A stretch of 22,538 bases of DNA from CAYVZU01 sp964455935 (GTDB taxonomy: Bacteria; Fibrobacterota; CAYVZU01): assembly GCA_964455935.1 (NCBI GenBank), contig CAYVZU010000063.1:1-22538 (forward strand). The letters are read 5' to 3'. The translations under genes and the position numbers were made by a program. Positions 15,121-21,894 of the stretch are shown in pieces. The notes beneath the pieces are model-generated. The model did not search any database, was not told where the DNA came from, and worked only from the letters and a program-made list of their open reading frames with translations. Position 1 is the first letter of the stretch; the number at the start of each line of letters is the position of its first letter.

Positions 15121-15800
15121 TTCCCCGGCTGTTGCTCCGCGAGTTGCGCTTTGCGCGGCGCGAGAGACCGGTGCTGATCGGCTATCTCATCATGCTGATC
15201 TTGATGGGGGTGCTGCAGCCCATCGCTTCCCTGGGCGAAGGCAACGCGCCCGGCCCGTTTGCCGGAACAGGCATTTTCACGCTCTCGGCCTTTCTTCTGT
15301 TCCTTGCCCTTGGTCATTCGAACCAGAGTTTCATTGTCGAGAAATCCTCAAACATTCTTGGCACCGTCCTCTCCTGCCCGATCCGAATCTGGCAGATGAT
15401 TATTGCCAAATGGCTCTTTGGCTGGGTACTGGTCATCATCCTGGCATTGCTGATTTTGGCTTTGCAGACAGGCATTCTATTCTGGGGACAAACGCAGGTC
15501 CCGGGGAGCGCGCCATGGGTGTTTGAGGGCGCCATCGTTGCCCGGCTTGCGGTGATGCCGCTTTGCTGGGCCTTGGCAGGATGGAGCGGGGCCTACATTT
15601 GGCTTAAATTCGACACATTCCCCTCGGCCAACATCAGTTCACTTCTGGTTTATCTGCCAATTGTTGCCGCGCAGTACCTGATTCTGGAAGGCCTTATTCC
15701 CCTCTGGTCCGCGGCCGCCGCATTGGTTTTGCTGAATCTTTTGGCCGCCTTCGGCGCGATCCGGCTCAACACCCGCGACCGCCTGGCGCAATTGACCTGA
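15117..15800 (+). CDS. ABC-2 type transporter permease
   Basis: A 227-residue hydrophobic protein with about six predicted membrane helices (for example around 20-40, 50-68, 92-120, 137-157, 170-190 and 195-215). The N-terminus RLLLRELRFARRERP is the basic cytosolic start usual in this group. It overlaps the ATPase gene by 4 nt (ATGA) and the next gene by 1 nt (TGATG). It should form the membrane half of the exporter with the preceding ATPase. At 227 residues it is at the short end for the family. Confidence 0.88.
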   Translation: MIPRLLLRELRFARRERPVLIGYLIMLILMGVLQPIASLGEGNAPGPFAGTGIFTLSAFLLFLALGHSNQSFIVEKSSNILGTVLSCPIRIWQMIIAKWLFGWVLVIILALLILALQTGILFWGQTQVPGSAPWVFEGAIVARLAVMPLCWALAGWSGAYIWLKFDTFPSANISSLLVYLPIVAAQYLILEGLIPLWSAAAALVLLNLLAAFGAIRLNTRDRLAQLT

Positions 15801-16774
15801 TGCGCTCCCCCGGCCCACCCAGCACGGTTGAACGCCCCCTGGTTCTGGTTGCCCTGGAAAGCTCCACGCGCAATCTTTCTCTGACTGCCGAACAAGGCCG
15901 CCGCATCGCCGGCGAGTTTTCGCAATGGGATTTTGAATTCCTTTCGAACTCCAAGGATCTCGTTGCGCACCTGGGCCGGGCCCAGGTCATATTGACGTGG
16001 GAATTCAAATCCGAATGGTATAAGAAAGCGCAAAAGCTCAGGGCAATCTTCACCCCGGCAGCGGGAAAAGACTGGGTTCAGGCCGATCCGGTTGGACGAG
16101 TTCCGGTGTTCCGTGGTCAATTTCATGGTATGGCCATATCGCAGTATCTCCTGGCCATGATGTTGCGGTTCAACCTGCGCCTGGATGCTCTTGGCGAGAG
16201 CCAGCGCAACCGCATTTGGGACCGCAACAGCCAGCAGGATGCCAGCCTGCTGCGCGGACAGACGGTAATCCTCATCGGCTACGGTGCAATTGGCCGTCAT
16301 TGCGCCCAGGCGCTGGCTCCGTTTGGATGCGAAATCGTGGGGGTCAAACGCAGCCCGCCTCCGGACGGAAGGGATGATTACGCGCGACGCATCATCACGA
16401 TCGAACGAATGGATGAACTTCTGCCTGCCGCCGACCACATCGCAGCCGTGTTGCCGGCCGATCCATCGACGGACCACATCATCACACGAGACCGTTTTGC
16501 TGCCATGAACAAGGCCTGTTTCTACAACATGGGCCGGGGCAACTGTTATCGGGAAGAAGACCTTCTCTGGGCCCTGGACAACTGTAAGATTCGAAAAGCC
16601 GCACTGGACGTCTTTGCGGTGGAGCCTCTCTCTCCGGACTCGCGCCTTTGGACAATACCTAAGGTTGAGCTCACGCCCCACACCAGCGCGCTGACCCGCG
16701 AATACATGGACCTTTTTGTGGACGAATTGCTCCCGCGGCTCCGTCAAATCCAGGACCAATTCCGCCGCGGATAA
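15800..16774 (+). CDS. D-isomer-specific 2-hydroxyacid dehydrogenase
   Basis: An NAD(P)-dependent enzyme of 324 residues. The cofactor-binding motif GYGAIGRHCA starts at Gly160. The catalytic set is complete: Arg246 in NMGRGNC, Glu275 in DVFAVEPL and His294 in LTPHTSA, with spacing like that of E. coli phosphoglycerate dehydrogenase (Arg240, Glu269, His292). The substrate cannot be read from the sequence. The N-terminal substrate domain is divergent (FKSEWYKKAQKLRAIFTPAAGKDW). The gene starts 2 nt before the end of the permease stop (TGATG), so translation is probably coupled. Its link with an ABC exporter is unusual and unexplained. Confidence 0.9.
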   Translation: MRSPGPPSTVERPLVLVALESSTRNLSLTAEQGRRIAGEFSQWDFEFLSNSKDLVAHLGRAQVILTWEFKSEWYKKAQKLRAIFTPAAGKDWVQADPVGRVPVFRGQFHGMAISQYLLAMMLRFNLRLDALGESQRNRIWDRNSQQDASLLRGQTVILIGYGAIGRHCAQALAPFGCEIVGVKRSPPPDGRDDYARRIITIERMDELLPAADHIAAVLPADPSTDHIITRDRFAAMNKACFYNMGRGNCYREEDLLWALDNCKIRKAALDVFAVEPLSPDSRLWTIPKVELTPHTSALTREYMDLFVDELLPRLRQIQDQFRRG

Positions 16775-16788
16775 CCGGCATGGAAGTT

Positions 16789-16816
16789 TTGATTTGTTGG
16801 GACCGCAGTGTATATT
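16789..16816 (+). promoter_or_regulatory. Candidate promoter of the first DUF5683-like gene
   Basis: TTGATT (16789-16794), 16 nt, then TATATT (16811-16816). The -10 box ends 9 nt before ATG 16826 and no Shine-Dalgarno site is present, which would give a leader of only 1-3 nt. Confidence 0.45.
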
Positions 16817-16825
16817 AATTCCAGC

Positions 16826-17872
16826 ATGAATACACGTTTTCTTTTGCCCGCATTTTCTCTAGTTTTCACTTCTTTCGCCTTTGCGGTCGCCCAAGATACC
16901 GGGATGGCACAAGAAGCTGTTGCCCCGGCTGCAGCCAAGCCGGATTCCGCGGCCGCGGCGCAGACCGCGATAGCGGATACGGCAATCAAACCGGCCGTGG
17001 ATTCGGCGGCCGTCAAGGCCAAGACACCGGCCCCTCCGGCCAAAGCGGAAACGCAGGTGGAGGAAGAGGATATTGTCTTGCGCGGGGGCGCATCGCCCGA
17101 CTACAGGTCGCCACGAAAAGCCATGTTCATGTCCCTGGTGATTCCGGGCTGGGGCCAGTTTTACGCGCGTTCCAAGATCAAGGGTGTGGCGTTTATCGCA
17201 GCGGAAGTCGGCCTCTTTGGCATGCGCGAATATTTCAACAATCGGGGCGACGACTGGGATTCGAAGGTCCGTTCTTTTGTCGACGCGAATTTCAGCGACA
17301 GCAGCTACGAAGCCTGGTGGAGTGCCGTTCGGCCGGATACAAGCACCAACATATCGGGTATCGACACAAGCATTCTTAACGAACACTACCGATATTGGCA
17401 GGACGAAAAAGAAACACGAACGCAGCAATACTACGAGATGGTTCACAAGTACCAACAGTTTGTGCAAGGCTGGAAGGACGCGACTCCCACTCTCGAACAG
17501 TACCTCAATGGCGATCTGCCGGACTCGGTGGGGCCCTTGCCGGTCCTTGGACCGCTTCCGCCGTACCGTATTATCGTACCCGATCCTGACCTGACCACGG
17601 ACACGATTTTCGGCTACTCCGCCGACCAGCTCGAGGCTGCCGATCTCGCCGCGAAATCGAATGACGCATACCGATGGGCCGACAATGTCTGGTTTGCCAT
17701 CATGGCAAACCACATCTGCAGCGCCATTGATGCCGCCCTAACCGCGCGGCACTACAACCGTGCCTTGCTGGGCCAGAGCCAATCCTTCCTGGACCGTCTT
17801 CATATCGAGTCCCGGACTCTTTGCGGCGTCGCGGGTCTTGTGCCCGTGGTGGCGGCCCGCATCAATTTCTGA
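16826..17872 (+). CDS. Secreted DUF5683-like envelope protein 1
   Basis: A 348-residue protein from ATG 16826; a GTG at 16808 in frame is overlapped by the likely -10 box, so I reject it. A signal peptide (about 1-22) is followed by an Ala/Pro/Lys/Asp-rich linker (about 25-85), as in periplasm-spanning proteins. The DUF5683 hallmark PGWGQFY is at 107-113, next to a hydrophobic segment. A long polar region with many Tyr, Trp and Asp follows (about 135-300). The C-terminus ends AARINF in a beta-strand-like segment with a final Phe. DUF5683 function is unknown. It shares an operon with the next gene (9-nt gap). Confidence 0.75.
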   Translation: MNTRFLLPAFSLVFTSFAFAVAQDTGMAQEAVAPAAAKPDSAAAAQTAIADTAIKPAVDSAAVKAKTPAPPAKAETQVEEEDIVLRGGASPDYRSPRKAMFMSLVIPGWGQFYARSKIKGVAFIAAEVGLFGMREYFNNRGDDWDSKVRSFVDANFSDSSYEAWWSAVRPDTSTNISGIDTSILNEHYRYWQDEKETRTQQYYEMVHKYQQFVQGWKDATPTLEQYLNGDLPDSVGPLPVLGPLPPYRIIVPDPDLTTDTIFGYSADQLEAADLAAKSNDAYRWADNVWFAIMANHICSAIDAALTARHYNRALLGQSQSFLDRLHIESRTLCGVAGLVPVVAARINF

Positions 17873-17881
17873 CAAGACCGA

Positions 17882-18562
17882 ATGACCCGCACTCCGCTTG
17901 CCGTCCTCGTTCTGCTGTTTGCCTTGTCGGCGGCATCCGCCCAAATGGTGATTGAGGAAGAAACCGATGAAATCAACGTGGTGCTTGATACTGCTGTTAA
18001 GCATTCCAAGTCCACTCCCGCGGCCATCTCCCTCTCGGCCCTTGTGCCGGGACTGGGCGAAGCTTATTTGAACTCGCGCCATCGGGCCACATGGCATTTC
18101 CTTGGCGAGGCCGCTTTGATTGGAGGATTTTTAGCTTGCTTTGCCGGTGAGAGCCAGGCTTATGAGGACGCCCGCTCCTATGCGTATCTTCACGCGGGCG
18201 CCAACGCGGGAGTCGCGGGAAAGGGCAAGGAATACTATCAGAATATCGGCGATTATTACGATGTCTGGGCCTACAATGGAGTCCAGACACTCAGTCGCGA
18301 AACGGACAAGCTCTACCCCGAAACCGAGGACTGGGGCTGGGCCTGGGACGGCGAAGACTCCTACGAAGAATACAAAGGAATGCTGGTCCATCAGCGCTCT
18401 CTTAAAATCGTCGGCTCCTTCATGCTGGGCGGAATGGCCTTGCACCGGTTCATCAGCATGGTCGACGCAGCCCGGCTGGCCAAACGCTACCGGGTTTCCG
18501 CGCAGAACCGGGTAAGCATCCAATTCACCCCGCAGCGGCTGCAAATCTCGTTGGGCTTCTGA
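17882..18562 (+). CDS. Secreted DUF5683-like envelope protein 2
   Basis: A 226-residue protein with a signal peptide (about 1-20) and the motif VPGLGEAYL at 55-63, a variant of the PGWGQFY motif. Hydrophobic segments follow it and lie near 137-157. The C-terminus has IQFTPQRLQISLGF, resembling the end of the third DUF5683-like protein (LHFSATPMQVQLS). The final GF pattern recalls outer-membrane-type termini. It has no ribosome site and starts 9 nt after the preceding gene, so it is probably translated by coupling. The function is unknown. Confidence 0.72.
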   Translation: MTRTPLAVLVLLFALSAASAQMVIEEETDEINVVLDTAVKHSKSTPAAISLSALVPGLGEAYLNSRHRATWHFLGEAALIGGFLACFAGESQAYEDARSYAYLHAGANAGVAGKGKEYYQNIGDYYDVWAYNGVQTLSRETDKLYPETEDWGWAWDGEDSYEEYKGMLVHQRSLKIVGSFMLGGMALHRFISMVDAARLAKRYRVSAQNRVSIQFTPQRLQISLGF

Positions 18563-18566
18563 TAGG

Positions 18567-18672
18567 AAATCCGAATTGTGGCTGATGAGTCGGCAATTGG
18601 AAATTCGCGGTTGCCAGCGGCTCTGCGGTCTTCAATTCCCAATTCATAATTTTCAATTCATAATTCTTCACC
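18567..18672. repeat. Inverted heptanucleotide-repeat element, copy 2
   Basis: The left arm (18567-18615) has seven 7-bp units such as AATTGTG, AGTCGGC and GGTTGCC. The right arm (18631-18672) has six units such as CCCAATT, CATAATT and TTCAATT. Only a 15-nt centre separates them. The length (106 bp) and the inverted plan match the element at 2376-2481, though this copy is more AT-rich. It begins 4 nt after the stop of DUF5683-like protein 2 and ends 1 nt before the trmJ start codon, filling the whole gap. Confidence 0.72.
18636..18664 (+). promoter_or_regulatory. Possible promoter of trmJ formed by the heptad repeat
   Basis: CATAAT (18659-18664) lies 9 nt before ATG 18674, with TTCCCA (18636-18641) 17 nt upstream of it. 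Both boxes are made of right-arm heptads. Only the -10 is convincing, and other CATAAT copies exist one to two units upstream, so the exact site is uncertain. Confidence 0.3.
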
Positions 18673-18673
18673 A

Positions 18674-19405
18674 ATGCTTCCCGATATTCTCCTCGTCCAT
18701 CCGCAACACCCGGGTAACATCGGCTTCTGCTGCCGGGCCATGAAGACCATGGGCTTTGACCGGCTGGTAATTATTGCAGAGAAGCCGGTGGACTTTGCGG
18801 CTGCCGCCATTACGGCCGTGGATGCGGCCGATGTGCTCCATTCAGCGCGCGTGGCGGACCGCTTCGAAGCCGTCCTATCCGACTACCATTTTCTGGTCGC
18901 AGTCACGGCCCGCACCCGCCGGTTCCGCAATTCCATCAGCCTGCCCCAGTTGCCGGACCTGCTCAAAGCGCAGCCGCTGCAATGCCGGGCGGGATTGGTC
19001 TTTGGCCGCGAAAGCAGCGGATTGACAAACGAGGAAATCGCGTGCTGCCAGGCGAGTGTTTCGATCCCGACGGCAAAAGCTTTGCGGTCTCTCAATCTCT
19101 CCCATGCGGTTCAGGTCGCCTGCTACGAGGTCCTGCGCGGCGGTCTGGTCCCGGACCTCGCCAGCTTGTCACGGCCCAAGGCCGTCCGCATGGCAACCGC
19201 CATGGAACGCGAAGCCATTTTCATAAAGCTCGAAAAGGTCACGGATGCCATTGGTCTTAATCCGTGCGATCGCGAAAAGCTCGAGAAGTGCTTCCGCATC
19301 CTGTTCGAGGAAAAACCCATGCAGAAACGCGAGGCCGGGGCCATGCACCGCTTTCTGGACCAGATCATCTATGGAAAGCATAAGAACGAGACATTCCGCG
19401 CATAA
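18674..19405 (+). CDS. trmJ: tRNA methyltransferase of the TrmJ/SpoU class
   Basis: A 243-residue SPOUT (trefoil-knot) methyltransferase using S-adenosylmethionine. The three SpoU motifs are present: motif 1 around HPGNIGFCCRAMKTMG (12-27), motif 2 GRESSGLTNEE (111-121) and motif 3 from IPT to SLNLSHAVQ (131-147). TrmJ-type enzymes 2'-O-methylate the nucleotide at position 32 of the tRNA anticodon loop. This subgroup is the best match by motif order and length, but another TrmH-family target is possible. The C-terminal helices (about 170-243) match the usual dimerisation extension. There is no Shine-Dalgarno site before ATG 18674; the heptad repeat ends there. Confidence 0.87.
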   Translation: MLPDILLVHPQHPGNIGFCCRAMKTMGFDRLVIIAEKPVDFAAAAITAVDAADVLHSARVADRFEAVLSDYHFLVAVTARTRRFRNSISLPQLPDLLKAQPLQCRAGLVFGRESSGLTNEEIACCQASVSIPTAKALRSLNLSHAVQVACYEVLRGGLVPDLASLSRPKAVRMATAMEREAIFIKLEKVTDAIGLNPCDREKLEKCFRILFEEKPMQKREAGAMHRFLDQIIYGKHKNETFRA

Positions 19406-19465
19406 ATTCCAGGGCATCCCCTGGCTTGGGAATTGCTGACGTCCACTAGGGCAGATCAACCCTAG
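19405..19465 (+). promoter_or_regulatory. Two tandem hairpins before the ferritin-like gene
   Basis: The first inverted repeat pairs CCAGGG (19409-19414) with CCCTGG (19419-19424) and an outer AATT/AATT. It may serve as a terminator-like structure after trmJ, though it has no T-run. The second pairs CTAGGG (19446-19451) with CCCTAG (19460-19465). Its right arm overlaps the first bases of the strong AGGAGG ribosome site (19464-19469). Folding could limit ribosome access. I found no convincing promoter between trmJ and this gene. Confidence 0.42.
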
Positions 19466-19474
19466 GAGGCATCC

Positions 19475-20764
19475 ATGTCTTTCAATCCGTTTACCGAAAA
19501 AGGCCGGCCCATAGAAAAGCAGGTCATGAGCTGGGCCCAACTGGCCGAAGAACCCTTCGACAAAGATCAGGTCCACCCCTACACCCGGACAAGGGCCATT
19601 CTCATGAACGGAATCGAGGTGGACGCCGCTTTCTTTCTTCACAATTTCCATCGTCACACCGCGGATCCGGATCTGCGGCGAAAGCTGGCCTTGGCCAGAA
19701 GAATCGAGCAGCAGCAGCAAAAGCGCATTAACTGGCTTAATCCTGCAAGTCAGTCCGTTTTGGAGACGACCATCGGCTACGAGCAGGTTGCGGTTGACTT
19801 GACCGCTTTTCTCGCCAGAACCGAGACGGACTCCTACGTTAAATCGGCGCTGGATTTTGCGCTGGTCGAAGATTTCGACCACCTCTATCGGTACGCAAAT
19901 CTCATGGAGGATCTGGACTTTAAAACCGCCGGCGCCGCAGCCATCGTGAAGGACTTGACCGAGATCATGCCCGGACGGCCTACCGTGCTCGAACACCGCC
20001 ACCCCTTCGATTCGGTGCGAGAGCCTATCGACAAAGACAGCGCGAACCCTCTGACGAAACTCCACGTGCTCACGATTATCGCGGCGGAACAGCAGACCAT
20101 GAACTTCTATATGAACGTAGGAGCGACCATTGCGCATCCCGTAGGCCGGGCGCTGTATCAGGAGATCGCGCAAATCGAGGAACAGCATGTCACGCATTAC
20201 GGGTCCCTGGAAGACCCGACCTCTTCGTGGTTCGAAATGCTGGCCACGCGGGAGTACAACGAGTGCTGGCTCTATTATTCCTGCATGCAGACCGAAACCG
20301 ATCCGCGCATACGCCAGATCTGGCAGCAATGCCTGGAAGACGAGATCGAGCACCTAAAGATGGCGCGGGAGCTGATGATGCAATATGAAAAGAAAGATCC
20401 GGCCGAGAAATTCCCCAAGGAGCTGCCCGCTCCGTTGGTTTTCGAGTCGAACAAGGAGTATGTCCGCAAGACGCTGCAAGCACAGTTCCCGATGACGGCG
20501 CAGGAAACCGAATTTGTCCTGTTCTCGAAGGCGAACAACAGGGAGCGATACACCGACTTCCTCGAAAAGGTCAATAATCGCGCACAGGTTCCGTCCCAGG
20601 AAACGGTATCCGAGTCCATTCGCAAACTGGGCGAGGATTACCGGCTGGAGATTGAGGGACCACATCCGGTCGAGTTTCTGCGGGAACGCTCGGAAGTGCC
20701 CAGCGCGGAAGAGCTGCTTTTGTGCCTGAGCCCCGAAGCACAACCGGTCCAGGCACCCAGGTAG
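19475..20764 (+). CDS. Ferritin-like diiron protein with duplicated helical domain
   Basis: A 429-residue cytosolic protein (no signal peptide) of all-helical type. The second domain (about 190-305) has a full diiron set: Glu205, Glu235xxHis238, Glu263 and Glu290xxHis293, the E + EXXH pattern repeated as in ferritins and rubrerythrins. The first domain (about 40-160) looks like a degenerate copy: Glu48, Glu78xxGln81, Glu103 and Asp133xxHis136. Residues 305-429 are helical and unassigned. Iron or oxygen/peroxide chemistry is likely, but substrate and partners are unknown. The start ATG has AGGAGG 5 nt upstream, the strongest ribosome site in this half of the window. Followed by a terminator. 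Confidence 0.78.
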   Translation: MSFNPFTEKGRPIEKQVMSWAQLAEEPFDKDQVHPYTRTRAILMNGIEVDAAFFLHNFHRHTADPDLRRKLALARRIEQQQQKRINWLNPASQSVLETTIGYEQVAVDLTAFLARTETDSYVKSALDFALVEDFDHLYRYANLMEDLDFKTAGAAAIVKDLTEIMPGRPTVLEHRHPFDSVREPIDKDSANPLTKLHVLTIIAAEQQTMNFYMNVGATIAHPVGRALYQEIAQIEEQHVTHYGSLEDPTSSWFEMLATREYNECWLYYSCMQTETDPRIRQIWQQCLEDEIEHLKMARELMMQYEKKDPAEKFPKELPAPLVFESNKEYVRKTLQAQFPMTAQETEFVLFSKANNRERYTDFLEKVNNRAQVPSQETVSESIRKLGEDYRLEIEGPHPVEFLRERSEVPSAEELLLCLSPEAQPVQAPR

Positions 20765-20803
20765 CATACCGGCCGTTGCCATTCGGGTTGATTGTTGCTC
20801 GAC

Positions 20804-20833
20804 AAGGGCGACCCACCCAGGTCGCCCTTATTT
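20804..20833 (+). terminator. Terminator after the ferritin-like gene
   Basis: A perfect 10-bp stem (AAGGGCGACC at 20804-20813, complement 20820-20829) has a 6-nt loop, then ATTT. The stem is strong and the T-run short, so efficiency is uncertain. Confidence 0.75.
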
Positions 20834-20849
20834 GGTATCTTCGGCATCC

Positions 20850-20879
20850 TTGGATTGGACTTCCTGAACAGACTATATT
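20850..20879 (+). promoter_or_regulatory. Candidate promoter of the CsgG-like/DUF5683 gene
   Basis: TTGGAT (20850-20855), 18 nt, then TATATT (20874-20879), 16 nt before ATG 20896. It lies just after the terminator, as expected for a new unit. The -35 is only 4 of 6. Confidence 0.45.
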
Positions 20880-20895
20880 TGTTCATTGAAGCGCT

Positions 20896-21885
20896 ATGAT
20901 CCCATTCCGCTCGATATTTAATTTTCTGCTGCTTGCGGCCTTCGCAACCACCTTTGCCGGGGTTGACGCGGACCTTTCCGCCATGGCCGATGATATTTAC
21001 TCCCAGGCCCCTGGCGGCGCGAAATCCGTATGGGCGGTTTTGCCGTTCGAAAGCCGGATTCCTGATAATCCGGATGCGGGACAGTCCATCGCCGAATTTC
21101 TGATCACGGTGCTCGGGGCCAAGCCCGGAGTGGAGATTGTGGATCGCTCCGGCCTGGACAAGGCCCTGGAGGAAATTGCTTTAACCCAAACCGGCGCCAT
21201 GGCCGACCAGGAAGTGCTTCATGTCGGAAAGCTGGTCGCGGCCCGATTCCTTCTCGCAGGCAGCGTCACGGATGCTTTTGGACGCGCCATGGTGAATGCG
21301 CGGCTCATGGAGACAGAAACCGGCCGCATTGTCGCCAGCAAAAGCATTCCCCTGGATATTCCCTCTTTGCGTTCTTTCACAAAAGAAGTCCTGTCCGAGC
21401 GCAGGCAGATAAGCGCGAGCATTTTCCGCAGCGCTGTCGTGCCCGGCTGGGGACAGTTCTACACAAACCACCCTGTGCGGGGTTGGGTCAGCTTTGGAGC
21501 GTTTGGGGCCGGTGTTGCAGCGACCGTCTATGCGGCGATGGGAGTTGGCTCGGCGGATGCTGATTACAAGGCTTTCGAGGCCAAGACATTGACCGTCTCC
21601 GGACGCAACGAATTGAGCCAGCAGCTCTTTGGTCCGGGTGTCATTCCTGGTACCCCGGGTTTTGAACAAGCGACATTTAACACGTTTCTCGATTCAGAAG
21701 AGGATCATCTCTGGAACAGCTATGAAGATCGAAAAAGCTCGTTGCTGATCTCCATTGCGGCAACCGGCGCCGTCTGGGCACTGAACCTGAGCGACGCAGC
21801 CCTGTGCGGGATGGACTCCAGACGCAAGATCAAGCTTCACTTCAGCGCAACTCCCATGCAGGTCCAATTGAGCCGGTCATTATAG
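20896..21885 (+). CDS. Secreted fusion of CsgG/FlgO-like domain and DUF5683-like domain
   Basis: A 329-residue protein with a signal peptide (about 1-22). Residues about 44-150 resemble the CsgG/LpoB/FlgO alpha-beta domain: WAVLPFES, then VEIVDRSGLDKALEE, then VAARFLLAGSVTDA and a strand with ETGRIVAS. The second half starts with VVPGWGQFY (181-189) and a Gly/Ala-rich hydrophobic stretch, as in DUF5683. The end KLHFSATPMQVQLSRSL resembles that of DUF5683-like protein 2. CsgG-type domains act in outer-membrane secretion or assembly, so an envelope role is likely. No lipobox Cys is seen, unlike true CsgG. It has no clear ribosome site. The next gene follows after 9 nt. Confidence 0.76.
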   Translation: MIPFRSIFNFLLLAAFATTFAGVDADLSAMADDIYSQAPGGAKSVWAVLPFESRIPDNPDAGQSIAEFLITVLGAKPGVEIVDRSGLDKALEEIALTQTGAMADQEVLHVGKLVAARFLLAGSVTDAFGRAMVNARLMETETGRIVASKSIPLDIPSLRSFTKEVLSERRQISASIFRSAVVPGWGQFYTNHPVRGWVSFGAFGAGVAATVYAAMGVGSADADYKAFEAKTLTVSGRNELSQQLFGPGVIPGTPGFEQATFNTFLDSEEDHLWNSYEDRKSSLLISIAATGAVWALNLSDAALCGMDSRRKIKLHFSATPMQVQLSRSL

Positions 21886-21894
21886 GAAACACCG

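Noticed and set aside
15650..16759. Minus-strand open frame of 369 codons
   Set aside because: Antisense to the 2-hydroxyacid dehydrogenase gene with its intact catalytic residues; no ribosome site or motif on this strand.
19169..20353. Minus-strand open frame of 394 codons
   Set aside because: Antisense to trmJ and the ferritin-like gene, both supported by motifs.
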